Positions 1 to 7,937 of a stretch of 34,188 nt of DNA are shown here, in pieces; positions within the stretch are counted from its first letter, which is position 1, and every line of letters starts with the position of its first letter. This DNA is from JBGPRB01 sp964422155 (GTDB lineage Bacteria; Chloroflexota; Dehalococcoidia; Dehalococcoidales; RBG-16-60-22). The notes below the pieces were generated by a model that saw only the letters and a program-made list of their open reading frames with translations, had not been told where the DNA came from and did no database searches. Made by a program: the position numbers and the translations under genes. The stretch is from assembly GCA_964422155.1 (NCBI GenBank), contig CAYQZZ010000020.1, positions 1 to 34,188 on the forward strand. Direction: 5' to 3'.

Positions 1-154
1 CCTCTCCAGCCTGGGTCAAGGTAGGGAACCAGCTTATTTCCTGGCTGGAGAGGGGAGTTTAGGAGAGAGGGGGCTTCGCCCCCTCTCATATTCTCTCCCC
101 CTCTCAAACAGACTTAACTACAGTCTTGTTTAATGTTAATGGTTTGAGAGGGGG
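1..154. repeat. cluster of three inverted repeats at the left edge
   Basis: Three perfect inverted repeats follow one another: arms 1-11 and 43-53 (11 bp), arms 65-73 and 79-87 (9 bp, loop cttcg), and arms 97-109 and 142-154 (13 bp). All are built from CT-rich/GA-rich arms similar to those at 6577-6657. None is followed by a clear T-run, so an intrinsic terminator is not supported. They look like dispersed palindromic repeat units. What lies further left is outside the window. Confidence 0.6.
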
Positions 155-236
155 ACCAAGGGGGTGAGATTAATATCGTTTGGAATTTTAGATAATACCT
201 CAGCAACTAAAACCGGAGAATCCCCGGTATACACAT

Positions 237-265
237 TTGACTCTCTATTTATTAAGCATTAAACT
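237..265 (+). promoter_or_regulatory. candidate sigma70 promoter for the tautomerase/flavoprotein operon
   Basis: TTGACT at 237-242 and TAAACT at 260-265 are separated by 17 bp. This would start a transcript near 272, with a short leader before the Shine-Dalgarno sequence at 285-292 and the ATG at 301. The call rests on a by-eye consensus match only. Confidence 0.45.
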
Positions 266-300
266 CTTTCTATAAAGTCAACATGGAAGGAGAAACACGT

Positions 301-489
301 ATGCCGCTGGTAACCATAAAAATTTTCGAAGGCAGGACCGTCGAACAGAAACGGGGTATGGTCAAAGACGTCACCGAAGCGATTGTTAAAAATATCGGGT
401 GCCCGCCGTCAGCCGTACAGATTGAAATCGTTGACTTAAAACAGGAAAACCTAGGTCAGGGCGGAAAGCTATTTATTGACAGTCGGTAA
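301..489 (+). CDS. 4-oxalocrotonate tautomerase-family protein
   Basis: A 62-residue protein of the small tautomerase family, which keto-enol isomerises small 2-oxo acids using an N-terminal proline. The start is set at 301: GGAAGGAG at 285-292 lies 8 bp upstream, and this start places the essential Pro directly after the initiator Met. An in-frame ATG at 283 precedes the Shine-Dalgarno site and would bury the proline. Counting Pro as residue 1, Arg11 is in the family position. The positions of Arg39 and Phe50 of the Pseudomonas enzyme appear to hold Gln39 and Leu50, so the substrate is probably not 4-oxalocrotonate itself. The C-terminal G-Q-G-G turn is present. The gene lies 17 bp upstream of a flavoprotein gene and is probably co-transcribed with it. 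Family assignment is firm; substrate unknown. Confidence 0.85.
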   Translation: MPLVTIKIFEGRTVEQKRGMVKDVTEAIVKNIGCPPSAVQIEIVDLKQENLGQGGKLFIDSR

Positions 490-506
490 CCGGTACGGAG
501 GTTGCT

Positions 507-1070
507 TTGAAAGTTCTGGGTATTATGGGCAGCCCGAGAATCAAGGGCAACACCGACCTCCTGCTCGATGAAGCCCTCAAGGGAGCGCAAAGCCAGGGGG
601 CGGAGGTCGAAAAAATCGTCGTTTATAAGCTCAAAATAGCGCCATGTCGTGAAATATACGCTTGCCTGAAAGACGGCAACTGCGTTATCCGGGACGACAT
701 GGATGGCATCTACCTCAAGATTCTCGCCGCCGATGCCGTCATCATTGCCTCCCCCATATTTTTCTATACCGTCAGCGCCCAGCTTATGCCGCTCATCAGC
801 CGTTGCCAGGCGCTCTGGTCGAGAAAGTACGTCCTGAAAAACATGAATATCCCGCTGAAAAAGGGCGCTTTCATCGCCGTCGGGGCCACGAGGGGAGCGA
901 AACTGTTCGACGGGCCGAAACTGACGATAAAATACTTCTTCCAGGCAATCAACGCTGAATACACCCAAGAGCTTTTAATAAGAGGCGTCGATAAAAGGGG
1001 TGAGATTAAACAGCATCCCACCGCCCTCGCCGACGCCTATGAACTGGGCAAAAAGCTGGTTTCCGCTTAG
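507..1070 (+). CDS. NADPH-dependent FMN reductase / iron-sulfur flavoprotein-like protein
   Basis: A 187-residue flavodoxin-fold protein. The N-terminal G-S-P-R-x-x-G-N-T loop (about residues 8-16) binds FMN phosphate, and S-P-I-F-F-Y-T near residue 82 is the second flavin loop. Three cysteines between them (C-x5-C-x5-C, about residues 47-59) sit where iron-sulfur flavoproteins carry cluster ligands, but the usual compact C-x2-C-x2-C is not present, so a cluster is uncertain. Translation starts at TTG 507, with GGAGG at 497-501. Its stop overlaps the stop of the convergent ferredoxin-like gene by three bases. Members of this family reduce flavins, quinones or small electron acceptors with NAD(P)H or ferredoxin; the partner here is not evident. 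Confidence 0.8.
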   Translation: MKVLGIMGSPRIKGNTDLLLDEALKGAQSQGAEVEKIVVYKLKIAPCREIYACLKDGNCVIRDDMDGIYLKILAADAVIIASPIFFYTVSAQLMPLISRCQALWSRKYVLKNMNIPLKKGAFIAVGATRGAKLFDGPKLTIKYFFQAINAEYTQELLIRGVDKRGEIKQHPTALADAYELGKKLVSA

Positions 1071-1801
1071 CCGGACTTCCGTTCGCCCCTGATACTGATG
1101 GTGATGTCTCTAAAGGGAACGACATTGCCGCTGGCGAGAATCGCCTGCCTGGCCATGTGCACCAGGCCGGAGCAGCAGGGAACCTCCATGTGCAGCACGG
1201 TCAGGCTCTTAATCCCCGATTGTTTCAATATCTCGTTAAGCTTTTCCTGGTGGGCTTGAAAATCATCCAGCTTGGGACAGGCTATCAGCAGGGCGTTATT
1301 ATCCCCGAGAAAGTCCTGGTGAAAACCGGCATAGGCAAAAGGAACGCAGTCTGCCGCCAGCACCAGGTCCGCCCCTTTCAAGAACGGCGCCGATGGCGGC
1401 ACGAGTGTCAGCTGTACCGGCCAGTGACGTAGCCTTGATTTGGTACCGGCTTCAGTGATAACCGCTGCCGGAGCCGCAGCATCGGTTTTTCTTTCAAACT
1501 GCTTGACGCTGGCGGAAGGACATCCGCAGGGAAGCTTATCTTCCGTCTCTTCTGCCTGCAAATGCTCCTCCGTTGCCGCCTCATCAAACTCCCGGGCTTC
1601 CCTCTCCTCGATAGTAATAGCATCCTGCGGGCACTTCCCGAGACAGGCACCTAAACCATCGCAGTACGTCTCACTGATAAGTCTGGCCTTGCCGTCTATA
1701 ATTTTGAGCGCTCCCTCGGCGCAGGAGATAATACAGTCTCCGCAGCCGTTACATTTATCCTCGTCGATTTTGACTATCTTTCTTAAAGTCCTGGTTACCA
1801 C
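1067..1801 (-). CDS. 4Fe-4S ferredoxin-domain protein with Cys-rich C-terminal domain
   Basis: A protein of about 244 residues with an N-terminal two-cluster ferredoxin domain. The first cluster has a standard C-x2-C-x2-C-x3-C. The second reads C-D-G-L-G-A-C-L-G-K-C-P: the second cysteine is Leu, so it may hold a 3Fe-4S or altered cluster. An acidic linker with C-G-C-P follows. The C-terminal half has further cysteines (A-D-C-V-P, I-A-C-P and V-P-C-C-S-G) and may bind metal or contact a redox partner. I place the start at GTG 1801 because GGAGG lies 6 bp upstream of it; an in-frame ATG at 1831 lies before that site. It sits 23 bp downstream of the zinc-ribbon gene on the same strand. Soluble electron carrier or sensor; partner unknown. 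Confidence 0.8.
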   Translation of the reverse strand: MVTRTLRKIVKIDEDKCNGCGDCIISCAEGALKIIDGKARLISETYCDGLGACLGKCPQDAITIEEREAREFDEAATEEHLQAEETEDKLPCGCPSASVKQFERKTDAAAPAAVITEAGTKSRLRHWPVQLTLVPPSAPFLKGADLVLAADCVPFAYAGFHQDFLGDNNALLIACPKLDDFQAHQEKLNEILKQSGIKSLTVLHMEVPCCSGLVHMARQAILASGNVVPFRDITISIRGERKSG

Positions 1802-1824
1802 ATCACACCTCCAGCAATTATTCG

Positions 1825-2055
1825 CTAACACTCACCCTTAAGAGCTTTCCATCTTTCCTCCCCCAGGCACTGGCGCGCCGAGGGGCACCACTCGATACAG
1901 GAAGGCGTCTGCTCTTTATACACGTACTGGCCGCACTTCTTACACTTTATCCTGAGTTCGTCGGAAAACATTTCCACTTCAGCACCGCACGCCGGGCACT
2001 TGTAAATCGCAGCTCTGAGATTGTTTATATCCTGTCCGGGGCACTTGGTGTTCAT
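1825..2055 (-). CDS. small zinc-ribbon / Cys-rich protein
   Basis: A 76-residue protein with two C-x2-C knuckles (C-P-A-C and C-K-K-C) forming a zinc ribbon or rubredoxin-like site. A C-x3-C-x6-C tail could add ligands. The start at 2055 follows a strong GGAGGTGA site; the longer reading frame up to 2097 begins upstream of that site. It is the first gene of a minus-strand pair with the ferredoxin-like gene, so a role in the same redox unit is likely. No specific family name is recognised. Confidence 0.7.
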   Translation of the reverse strand: MNTKCPGQDINNLRAAIYKCPACGAEVEMFSDELRIKCKKCGQYVYKEQTPSCIEWCPSARQCLGEERWKALKGEC

Positions 2056-2158
2056 CGCGGTCACCTCCTCGCCCTTTAGGTTCCCTCTTTCACTCACATT
2101 AGTATATTACATTAACCCATATCCATTGCTATGACTTTAGTCACATACGTTCCCCAGT

Positions 2159-2188
2159 TTGACTTATAACAGCATTTAGTGCTATATA
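2159..2188 (+). promoter_or_regulatory. candidate promoter for the enolase-superfamily/PrpD operon
   Basis: TTGACT at 2159-2164 and TATATA at 2183-2188 have an 18-bp spacer, giving a start site near 2195 and a leader of about 40 nt. The stretch from 2056 to 2237 is the shared upstream region of two divergent transcripts and contains no gene. Confidence 0.4.
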
Positions 2189-2237
2189 AAAATAGCACGC
2201 ATTCTAATCGCTATCAATCATCATCCGGAGGTATTTT

Positions 2238-3410
2238 ATGAAGATTACCAAAATTGAATGTATCCCGGTCTCCCTGCCCTTCGCCAAGCCTATCGTCATG
2301 TCGGGCGGTGCCGCCAAGTGTGCCGATGCCGTTGTCGTTAAGATATACACCGATGAGGGTATTACGGGCATAGCCGAGACCGGAGACACGTCTCCGTGGT
2401 ACATGGGCGAGAGTCAGGATTCCATCATGCACAATATCAACCGTGTTTTCGGACCCCAGATACTTCTCGGCGAGGACCCTTTTAATATCGAAAGAGTCGT
2501 GGCGAGGATGGACCGGGCCGCCAGGGTCAACAACCAGTCCAAGGCGGTCGTCGATTATGCCCTGCACGATATCATGGGTAAAGCGCTGGGAGTCCCCGTC
2601 TATAAACTCCTGGGCGGTCTGGTCAACGAAAAGATAGCGCTGGCCTTCGTAATGTCTTCTGGAACTAAAGAAGAGGTAGAGGCAGAAGGAAAGAGCCTGG
2701 TAAAGGCCGGTTTTAAGGGCTTGAAGCTGAAGGTCGGCGCCAGGACGCCCGATGAAGATATAGAGCTGGTCGGCGCTTTAAGGGAAGCGGTCGGCAGCAA
2801 AATCAAGATAATGATTGACGCTAATGGCGGCTGGCAATATCACCAGGCGCTCTACGTCCTGAAGAAAGTAGCCAAATACGATATCTTCGTCGCCGAACAG
2901 CCCGTACCCTGGTGGGATATCGATGGCCTGGCGCGCCTCCGCAGGAAGGTAGAGGTGCCGGTATTCCCCGATGAATCTGCCGCCGAGCTTAATGACCTGA
3001 TAAAAATTATACGGCTGGAAGCGGCGGACGGCTTTTTCCTCAAGGTGCCCAAGGCCGGCGGGATATTGAAATCGCAAAAATGGGTCTCCATCGCCCAGTC
3101 GGCCAACCTCCCGGTAATGTGCGGCTGCATGATTAACTCCGGCCTCGGCGCCGCCGTCGAAGCGCACTTCCTGGCTGCCACCGAATGGATGGGCAGGATT
3201 GAACAGGAAGCCATCGGCCCGTTGAACCTCTATAATATACCCGATACGGTCAGCACCCCGCTGAAGAACGACCTCGCGGTAAAAGTCCCCCGGTACGAGA
3301 AGGGCTTTCTCTATCCGCCCGATGGGCCCGGCTTTGGCGTGGAACTTAACGAGGCTGCCGTAAAGAAGCTCGCCACTCCCGGCAAGAGCCCGACGGTGAT
3401 TGGCAAATAA
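2238..3410 (+). CDS. mandelate racemase / muconate lactonizing enzyme-family protein
   Basis: A 390-residue enolase-superfamily enzyme. The N-terminal capping domain (about 1-125) precedes the TIM-barrel domain. Catalytic elements are visible: K163-L-K165 (the K-x-K acid/base motif), metal ligands D194 (I-D-A-N-G), E220 (E-Q-P) and D245/E246 (P-D-E-S), and K269 (L-K-V-P-K) on the opposite side. Two lysines on opposite faces identify the MLE subgroup (cycloisomerase, o-succinylbenzoate synthase, dipeptide epimerase, acid dehydratase or racemase) rather than the Lys/His mandelate racemase type. CCGGAGG lies just upstream of the ATG. It is 19 bp upstream of an MmgE/PrpD gene, so both probably act on the same hydroxy- or dicarboxylic acid. 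Substrate cannot be named from sequence. Confidence 0.88.
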   Translation: MKITKIECIPVSLPFAKPIVMSGGAAKCADAVVVKIYTDEGITGIAETGDTSPWYMGESQDSIMHNINRVFGPQILLGEDPFNIERVVARMDRAARVNNQSKAVVDYALHDIMGKALGVPVYKLLGGLVNEKIALAFVMSSGTKEEVEAEGKSLVKAGFKGLKLKVGARTPDEDIELVGALREAVGSKIKIMIDANGGWQYHQALYVLKKVAKYDIFVAEQPVPWWDIDGLARLRRKVEVPVFPDESAAELNDLIKIIRLEAADGFFLKVPKAGGILKSQKWVSIAQSANLPVMCGCMINSGLGAAVEAHFLAATEWMGRIEQEAIGPLNLYNIPDTVSTPLKNDLAVKVPRYEKGFLYPPDGPGFGVELNEAAVKKLATPGKSPTVIGK

Positions 3411-3429
3411 CGGCTGCTGGAGGCTGTTT

Positions 3430-4821
3430 ATGAATAAAGCTACGGAAACCACGGCTATCGAAAAACTGGCCGCAAATACGCTGGAAACATGCTTTAAGGA
3501 CTTCGACAAAGCCACCCTGGAGAGCACGAAATACCGCATTATCGATACGCTGGGCTGCCTGATAGGCGGCTCTACCGATACCGGCAACCCGGAGCTTGCC
3601 GGACTCCTGAAAGAGAGCGGCGGCAAGGAGGAGGCCACCATCCTGGTTCACGGTGGTAAAGTGCCGGCGGAAAACGCCGCCCTGGCCAACTGCGTTATGT
3701 CACGCTCTTTCGATTTCGAGCCGGTAAGCCCCCTGGTAGACGGCGTTAGCTGTCCGGGGCACATCAGCGGCACCACGGTGCCGACGGCCCTCACCATGGC
3801 TGAGGCTACGAATGCCAGCGGCCGGGAAATGATTACCGCCCTGCTCGTCGGCGATGATATTGCCGCACGCACCCTGGCTGCCTCCGGTTTTGGTTTTACT
3901 CTAGGCTGGGACGGTACCGGTACGGTAAACGCCTTCGGAGCTACGGCCATCGCCGGTCGTTTGCTCGGCTTGAACAAGCTCCAGATGAGAAACGCCCTGG
4001 GTATTGTGCTGAATCAACTGGGCAGCACCTTTCAGATAATCTGGGACGGCACCACCGCCTTCAAACTGCCCCAGGGACTGTCCGGCCGGGTCGGTGTTTT
4101 CTCCGCGCGGCTTGCCAAGACAGGCTGGACAGGGCCGGAGGACGCCCTGCTGAGTAAATTCGGCTATTATAAGATGTTCACCGAAGGCTGCCAGAAGCCG
4201 GAAGCCCTGACCAAAGACCTGGGTAAGGTCTACTATGCTGATGGCACCATCAAGCCTTATCCCTGCTGCCGTATCCCCCACGCTGCCATCGACTGCGCTT
4301 TGGCGCTGGTCCGCAAGTACGGCGTCAAAGCGGAGGATATACAGTCAGTTAACCTGGACCTCGCCCAGGGTGGTATCGACCACATCTGCGGGCACCCTTT
4401 TAAAATAGGGCCCTTCCCGCACGGTAATGCCGCCTTCAGCTACGAGTACGTGGTGGCAACGGCGTTCCTGTTCGGCAGCGTCAAGCCGGAGCACTTTACC
4501 GAGAAAGCAATACGAGACCACCGTATAAACGACTTTATCGGTAAGATAAAGCTCACGGCGGTAACCGATGTTAAATTCGAAGCTGCCAGAGTCAACGTAG
4601 CCCTGAAAGACGGGCGTAAGCTGACCGAGTCCTGCGATGCGGTTAAAGGCGACCCTCTCCATAACCCCATGTCCAGGGAAGATATACTCGCCAAGTTCTG
4701 GACCAACGTGGATTTCTCGAAGAAAATCAGTAAAAAGAAAGCCACGGAACTGCTGGGAATGCTGGAAAACCTGGAAAAACTGGACAGCGTGAGAAAGTTC
4801 ATCCCGCTGCTGGTAGCCTGA
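3430..4821 (+). CDS. MmgE/PrpD family protein (2-methylcitrate dehydratase / aconitate decarboxylase-like)
   Basis: A 463-residue full-length MmgE/PrpD protein. The family dehydrates 2-methylcitrate, decarboxylates cis-aconitate, or acts on related tricarboxylic and iminodisuccinate-type acids without a metal cluster. Family segments seen are the N-terminal helical region ending in R-I-I-D-T-L-G-C, the glycine-rich G-T-V-N-A-F-G-A-T-A block near residue 170, and K-P-Y-P-C-C-R-I-P-H near residue 280. The start is ATG 3430 with GGAGG 6 bp upstream; an in-frame start at 3400 would overlap the preceding stop. It is the second gene of an operon with the MLE-type enzyme. No citrate synthase or PrpB is nearby, so a standard methylcitrate cycle is not supported here. 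Confidence 0.85.
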   Translation: MNKATETTAIEKLAANTLETCFKDFDKATLESTKYRIIDTLGCLIGGSTDTGNPELAGLLKESGGKEEATILVHGGKVPAENAALANCVMSRSFDFEPVSPLVDGVSCPGHISGTTVPTALTMAEATNASGREMITALLVGDDIAARTLAASGFGFTLGWDGTGTVNAFGATAIAGRLLGLNKLQMRNALGIVLNQLGSTFQIIWDGTTAFKLPQGLSGRVGVFSARLAKTGWTGPEDALLSKFGYYKMFTEGCQKPEALTKDLGKVYYADGTIKPYPCCRIPHAAIDCALALVRKYGVKAEDIQSVNLDLAQGGIDHICGHPFKIGPFPHGNAAFSYEYVVATAFLFGSVKPEHFTEKAIRDHRINDFIGKIKLTAVTDVKFEAARVNVALKDGRKLTESCDAVKGDPLHNPMSREDILAKFWTNVDFSKKISKKKATELLGMLENLEKLDSVRKFIPLLVA

Positions 4822-4870
4822 GGAAGTACGTCCTATTCAGGCTCTATTCTTATCTGGCTTGCCTTCTCGT

Positions 4871-4966
4871 GTCATTCTGAGCGTAGCGAAGAATCCGTAT
4901 CAACTCCAACGATAAACGGATTCTTCAGTCGTCCTTCCGGTATTGGAAGGACTTCTTCAGAATGAC
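4871..4966. repeat. cloverleaf-like palindromic element A
   Basis: A 96-bp unit with outer arms gtcattctga (4871-4880) and tcagaatgac (4957-4966). Inside are an 11-bp stem 4888-4898/4916-4926 (gaagaatccgt pairing with acggattcttc) and an 8-bp stem 4931-4938/4945-4952 (gtccttcc with ggaaggac). The same outer arms and the same order of internal stems recur at 18647-18748. It lies between the converging ends of the PrpD and VOC genes. Confidence 0.8.
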
Positions 4967-4983
4967 ATATTAGTGCCCGTCCG

Positions 4984-5436
4984 TTAGTCCTTCCGGGTTA
5001 AATCCATCTTTATAGTTGGTATTTTGGGACCGGACGAGGCTCTCTGCACCAGCTCTATCAGTACGTTTCCCGCGGCGCTGGGATGAACAAATGCTACCTT
5101 ATCACCATTAGGCAGAGACATCGGTTCTTCATTAATCAACCGCCTGCCCTGTGCTTTTAGTGTTTTCAGTTCCTTCTCGATATTATTTGTGGCAAAAGAT
5201 ACGTGGTGCAGACCGCCGCCCCGCTCCTCGAGGAACCTGGCATAGCTCCCCCTGGATGTTAGCGGTTGAAATAACTCAATCGTGATATCGCCGACTCTTA
5301 CCAGGACGGCTTTAAACTCCCCGCCCGGCCCGTCCATCTTTTCCACAACCTCGAAGCCGAACATCTCTGAGTATGACTTCAGGGCTTCATCGGCATCTTT
5401 GACAATAATAGCGATATGGTCGATTTTCTTCAACAT
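4984..5436 (-). CDS. VOC-superfamily protein, methylmalonyl-CoA epimerase-like
   Basis: A 150-residue vicinal-oxygen-chelate protein with two beta-alpha-beta-beta-beta modules. Likely metal ligands are H7 (K-I-D-H-I-A-I), E54 (I-T-I-E-L), H77 or H78 (G-L-H-H-V-S-F) and E128 (L-I-E-L-V). This arrangement fits methylmalonyl-CoA epimerase/glyoxalase I relatives, which use a divalent metal to shift a proton next to a thioester or ketone. The start at 5436 follows AAGGAGGG; the in-frame ATG at 5454 is upstream of that site. Length matches epimerases (about 130-150). It is the distal gene of the minus-strand CoA-catabolic set, and no methylmalonyl-CoA mutase is seen in the window, so the true substrate may be another CoA ester. 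Confidence 0.75.
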   Translation of the reverse strand: MLKKIDHIAIIVKDADEALKSYSEMFGFEVVEKMDGPGGEFKAVLVRVGDITIELFQPLTSRGSYARFLEERGGGLHHVSFATNNIEKELKTLKAQGRRLINEEPMSLPNGDKVAFVHPSAAGNVLIELVQRASSGPKIPTIKMDLTRKD

Positions 5437-5465
5437 GGTTCCCTCCTTATTCAATATTGTTCGTT

Positions 5466-5560
5466 GTCATTCCCGCGAAGGCAGGAATCCAGGAGGAGAA
5501 AACGGGGTGTGGATTCTGGCCCTCGGGCCGAACTCGGGCTGAAGCCTGCGCCAGAATGAC
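5466..5560. repeat. palindromic element E (cattcccg type)
   Basis: Outer arms gtcatt (5466-5471) and aatgac (5555-5560); internal pairing attctggc (5513-5520) with gccagaat (5550-5557). A 25-bp inner segment at 5519-5543 recurs in inverted orientation at 9307-9331 with one mismatch. It lies between the VOC gene and the downstream end of the SDR gene. Confidence 0.6.
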
Positions 5561-5581
5561 ATTAATAAAAGTCTTTCCTTC

Positions 5582-6520
5582 TTAGAACGGGAAGATAGCC
5601 GGCAAATCGTGGACTTTGTCTCTGGTCAGGGTCGACGGCATGGTCTCGGCTAGCTCTTCCGGCGTCCACCGCCCGTCCTTCCAGAGCACCTGCTCTAAAG
5701 GCGGCGGGTCTACGTAAATGCCGATATGTCCGTGCCAGACCTCGAAAACGCAGCCGTTGATATTGTGGGCTTTCTCGCTGGCGAGGTAGACGACCAGCCC
5801 GGCGACGTCCTCCGGCTGGTTAAGCTCCAGCATCTGCTTTAACCGCCTTTCCGCAAGCTCGGCACCCCACATCTTGACCCACGCCTCTTTGAGCCCCTTA
5901 TCCCCGACCAACTCTATAAAACCCCTCGTCCCGGCCACCGGGCGGATGACATTGCAGGTCACGCCGTACCGGCCCATGTCCCGCGCTACCGTGCGTGTCA
6001 AACCGACGATGCCTTCCTTGGCAGCCCCGTAGTTCGCCTGGCCCATGTTGCCCAGTCCGGCGTGAGAAGAGGTATTGATAATCCGGCCGTAGTTCTGCTG
6101 CCGCATTACCCTGCAGGCAGCCCGCGTGCAGTAGAAAGTGCCGTTGAGGTTCGTTTGTATTACTGAGTCCCACTCTTCGTCGGAGGTGTTGTATACCATG
6201 CGGTCCCTGTTGAAACCGGCATTATTTACCAGCACGTCGATGCGCCCGAAGCTGTCGACAGCCGTCTTAATGATACTCTCCGCCCCCTCCACGGTGGCCA
6301 CGCTGGCATAGCTGGCGACGGCCGTGCCGCCGAAGCTCTTTATCTCACCGACAACTTCATCGGCCGGCCCCCTGGAGACCCCGCTGCCGTCGGTGGCCGT
6401 GCCCAGGTCATTGACCACCACCCTGGCTCCCTGTTTAGCCAGTCCGATAGCCTCGGCGCACCCCAGGCCTTTGCCCGCTCCCGTCACTACCGCGACTCTC
6501 CCTTTTAATAGCTCGCCCAT
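5582..6520 (-). CDS. short-chain dehydrogenase, (3R)-hydroxyacyl-CoA dehydrogenase (MFE-2)-like
   Basis: A 312-residue SDR with an NAD(P) loop T13-G-A-G-K-G-L-G20, N99-N-A-G102 and catalytic S151/S152, Y164 and K168 (Y-G-A-A-K). The insertion after beta-2 (N-D-L-G-T-x-x-D-G-S-G, about 37-47) and the extended C-terminus resemble the dehydrogenase unit of peroxisomal multifunctional enzyme type 2, which oxidises 3-hydroxyacyl-CoA. AAGGAGG precedes ATG 6520. Its neighbours are a CoA-transferase, a thiolase and a VOC protein, consistent with the oxidation step of a beta-oxidation-like route. A general SDR activity on another alcohol cannot be excluded. Confidence 0.82.
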   Translation of the reverse strand: MGELLKGRVAVVTGAGKGLGCAEAIGLAKQGARVVVNDLGTATDGSGVSRGPADEVVGEIKSFGGTAVASYASVATVEGAESIIKTAVDSFGRIDVLVNNAGFNRDRMVYNTSDEEWDSVIQTNLNGTFYCTRAACRVMRQQNYGRIINTSSHAGLGNMGQANYGAAKEGIVGLTRTVARDMGRYGVTCNVIRPVAGTRGFIELVGDKGLKEAWVKMWGAELAERRLKQMLELNQPEDVAGLVVYLASEKAHNINGCVFEVWHGHIGIYVDPPPLEQVLWKDGRWTPEELAETMPSTLTRDKVHDLPAIFPF

Positions 6521-6576
6521 CGTCGCCTCCTTCCTTCACTTATTATGTTGCTTAAGTTCCTGAAGGCAATAAATCT

Positions 6577-6657
6577 CCTCTCCCCTCCGTGGGAGAGGAT
6601 TAAGGTGAGGGGGAATTCAGCACCCTCACCATTCCCTCTCCCGTCGAGGGAGAGGGA
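6577..6657. repeat. three-hairpin CT/GA repeat
   Basis: Three consecutive hairpins: 6577-6584/6591-6598 (cctctccc/gggagagg), 6604-6611/6623-6630 (ggtgaggg/ccctcacc) and 6633-6642/6648-6657 (tccctctccc/gggagaggga, loop gtcga). It lies between two same-strand genes, the CoA-transferase upstream and the SDR downstream, and may attenuate read-through. It resembles the repeat cluster at the left edge of the window. Confidence 0.65.
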
Positions 6658-6676
6658 TTAATATTTATTCAATGCT

Positions 6677-7891
6677 TTAGCTAATAACCTTTTTATCTTT
6701 TAATGCAGTGATATCGTCCCAAGTATAACCGAGGACATTCGTGAGGACCTCCTCCGTGTGCTGGCCGAACTCCGGGGCGGTGCTGCGTATGGTCGGTGGA
6801 GTCTTGCTGAACTGCCACGGCGGCATTATCATCTTGAGCTTTTTCCCCGACGGGTGGTCGATTTCCTTAAAATATCCGTCCGCCCAGGGGGTGGGGTCGG
6901 CAGCTACCTCCGCCGGCGTTTTGACTACCGTCCAGATGATGTTTTCACGGGCTAAACGCTCCGCCCATTCCTGCTGAGTTTTGGTCTTGAATACTTTATC
7001 CAGTATCTGGATTAAAACCTCGTGGTTCTCCATGCGTTTCTCATGCGTGCAATATTTAGGGTCATTCTCCAGTTTTCCCAGTTCGAGTGCCTTGCAGACC
7101 CCGGCCCAGTACCTGTCCCCCTGGATGCAGGCGAGCTGCAGCCATTTGCCGTCGGCGCACTCATAGCTGTTGAAGATAGGGTTGCTCTGGACCTTCCGGG
7201 ATACGCGGGGATATTCCAGTCCCGTTGCCAGCACCGAAGACAGCACGATACCCATCGACCATATCCCGCCTCCGACGAGAGAGACGCAGACTTCCTGCCC
7301 CTCTCCGGTACGCTCCCGGTGAAAAAGGGCCATCATTACGGCACAGGCCGCGTACATGCCGGTGGTATTATCCCCGAAGCCCGGCAACTGGAAGGACAGC
7401 GGTGTGCCTGGCTCGCCCAGGGACGCCATGACGCCGCTACGCGCCCAGTAGCCGACGAAGTCATAAGCGCCGACGTCCTTTTCCGGCCCATGCAGTCCGT
7501 AGCCGCTGAGGTGGGTATAGATAATACGGGGGTTAATCCTGGATATGTCTTTGTATTCCAGCCCCAGGTCCTTAAGGGCGTGAGGTCGAAAGTTACAGAC
7601 AAAAACGTCGGACTTTTCTATCAGTTTATACAAAACCTGCTGGCCTTCCTTCTTCTTTAAATCCAGCGTGATTCCTTTTTTATTGAAGTTATAGAACTCT
7701 AATACATAATTGATATCATAAATCGGCACGTTGCCACTTATTTTCAGGATACCCCTGGTCTGGTCGCCGCCCTCCGTCCGCTCCACCTTGATGACCTCGG
7801 CGCCCATGTCGGCCAGGATGCGGCAGCAAACAGGGGCTAAACCCGCCTCGCTGACATCGAGTACCCTGATTCCTTCAAGTGCCATTTTCAT
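6677..7891 (-). CDS. family III CoA-transferase (CaiB/BaiF type)
   Basis: A 404-residue CaiB/BaiF-family CoA-transferase, which moves CoA from an acyl-CoA donor to an organic acid through an aspartyl-CoA anhydride. D144 in A-Y-D-F-V-G-Y is in the position of the catalytic Asp. The N-terminal L-x-G-I-R-V-L-D-V and A-D-M-G-A-E-V-I-K-V-E blocks and N-K-K-G-I-T-L-D-L are family hallmarks. GGGAGGT lies 7 bp upstream of ATG 7891. It probably activates the acid substrate that the downstream dehydrogenase and thiolase process. Related enzymes include formyl-CoA, carnitine and benzylsuccinate CoA-transferases; substrate not determined. Confidence 0.88.
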   Translation of the reverse strand: MKMALEGIRVLDVSEAGLAPVCCRILADMGAEVIKVERTEGGDQTRGILKISGNVPIYDINYVLEFYNFNKKGITLDLKKKEGQQVLYKLIEKSDVFVCNFRPHALKDLGLEYKDISRINPRIIYTHLSGYGLHGPEKDVGAYDFVGYWARSGVMASLGEPGTPLSFQLPGFGDNTTGMYAACAVMMALFHRERTGEGQEVCVSLVGGGIWSMGIVLSSVLATGLEYPRVSRKVQSNPIFNSYECADGKWLQLACIQGDRYWAGVCKALELGKLENDPKYCTHEKRMENHEVLIQILDKVFKTKTQQEWAERLARENIIWTVVKTPAEVAADPTPWADGYFKEIDHPSGKKLKMIMPPWQFSKTPPTIRSTAPEFGQHTEEVLTNVLGYTWDDITALKDKKVIS

Positions 7892-7937
7892 AAGCCGTAC
7901 CTCCCGGTTCTATGAGAAATTACTTGTGACAATAACT

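Noticed and set aside
65..87. Intrinsic terminator with cttcg loop
   Set aside because: The stem is strong but no T-run follows; it is better explained as one of the dispersed palindromes.
283..300. Upstream ATG for the tautomerase
   Set aside because: The ribosome-binding site lies between it and ATG 301, and a longer N-terminus would destroy the catalytic Pro1.
2778..3641. 287-residue minus-strand frame across the MLE and PrpD genes
   Set aside because: It crosses two intact plus-strand genes and their junction and has no domain signature.
3430..4821. Methylcitrate cycle (prpBCD)
   Set aside because: No methylcitrate synthase or methylisocitrate lyase accompanies the PrpD-family gene, which has many other possible substrates.
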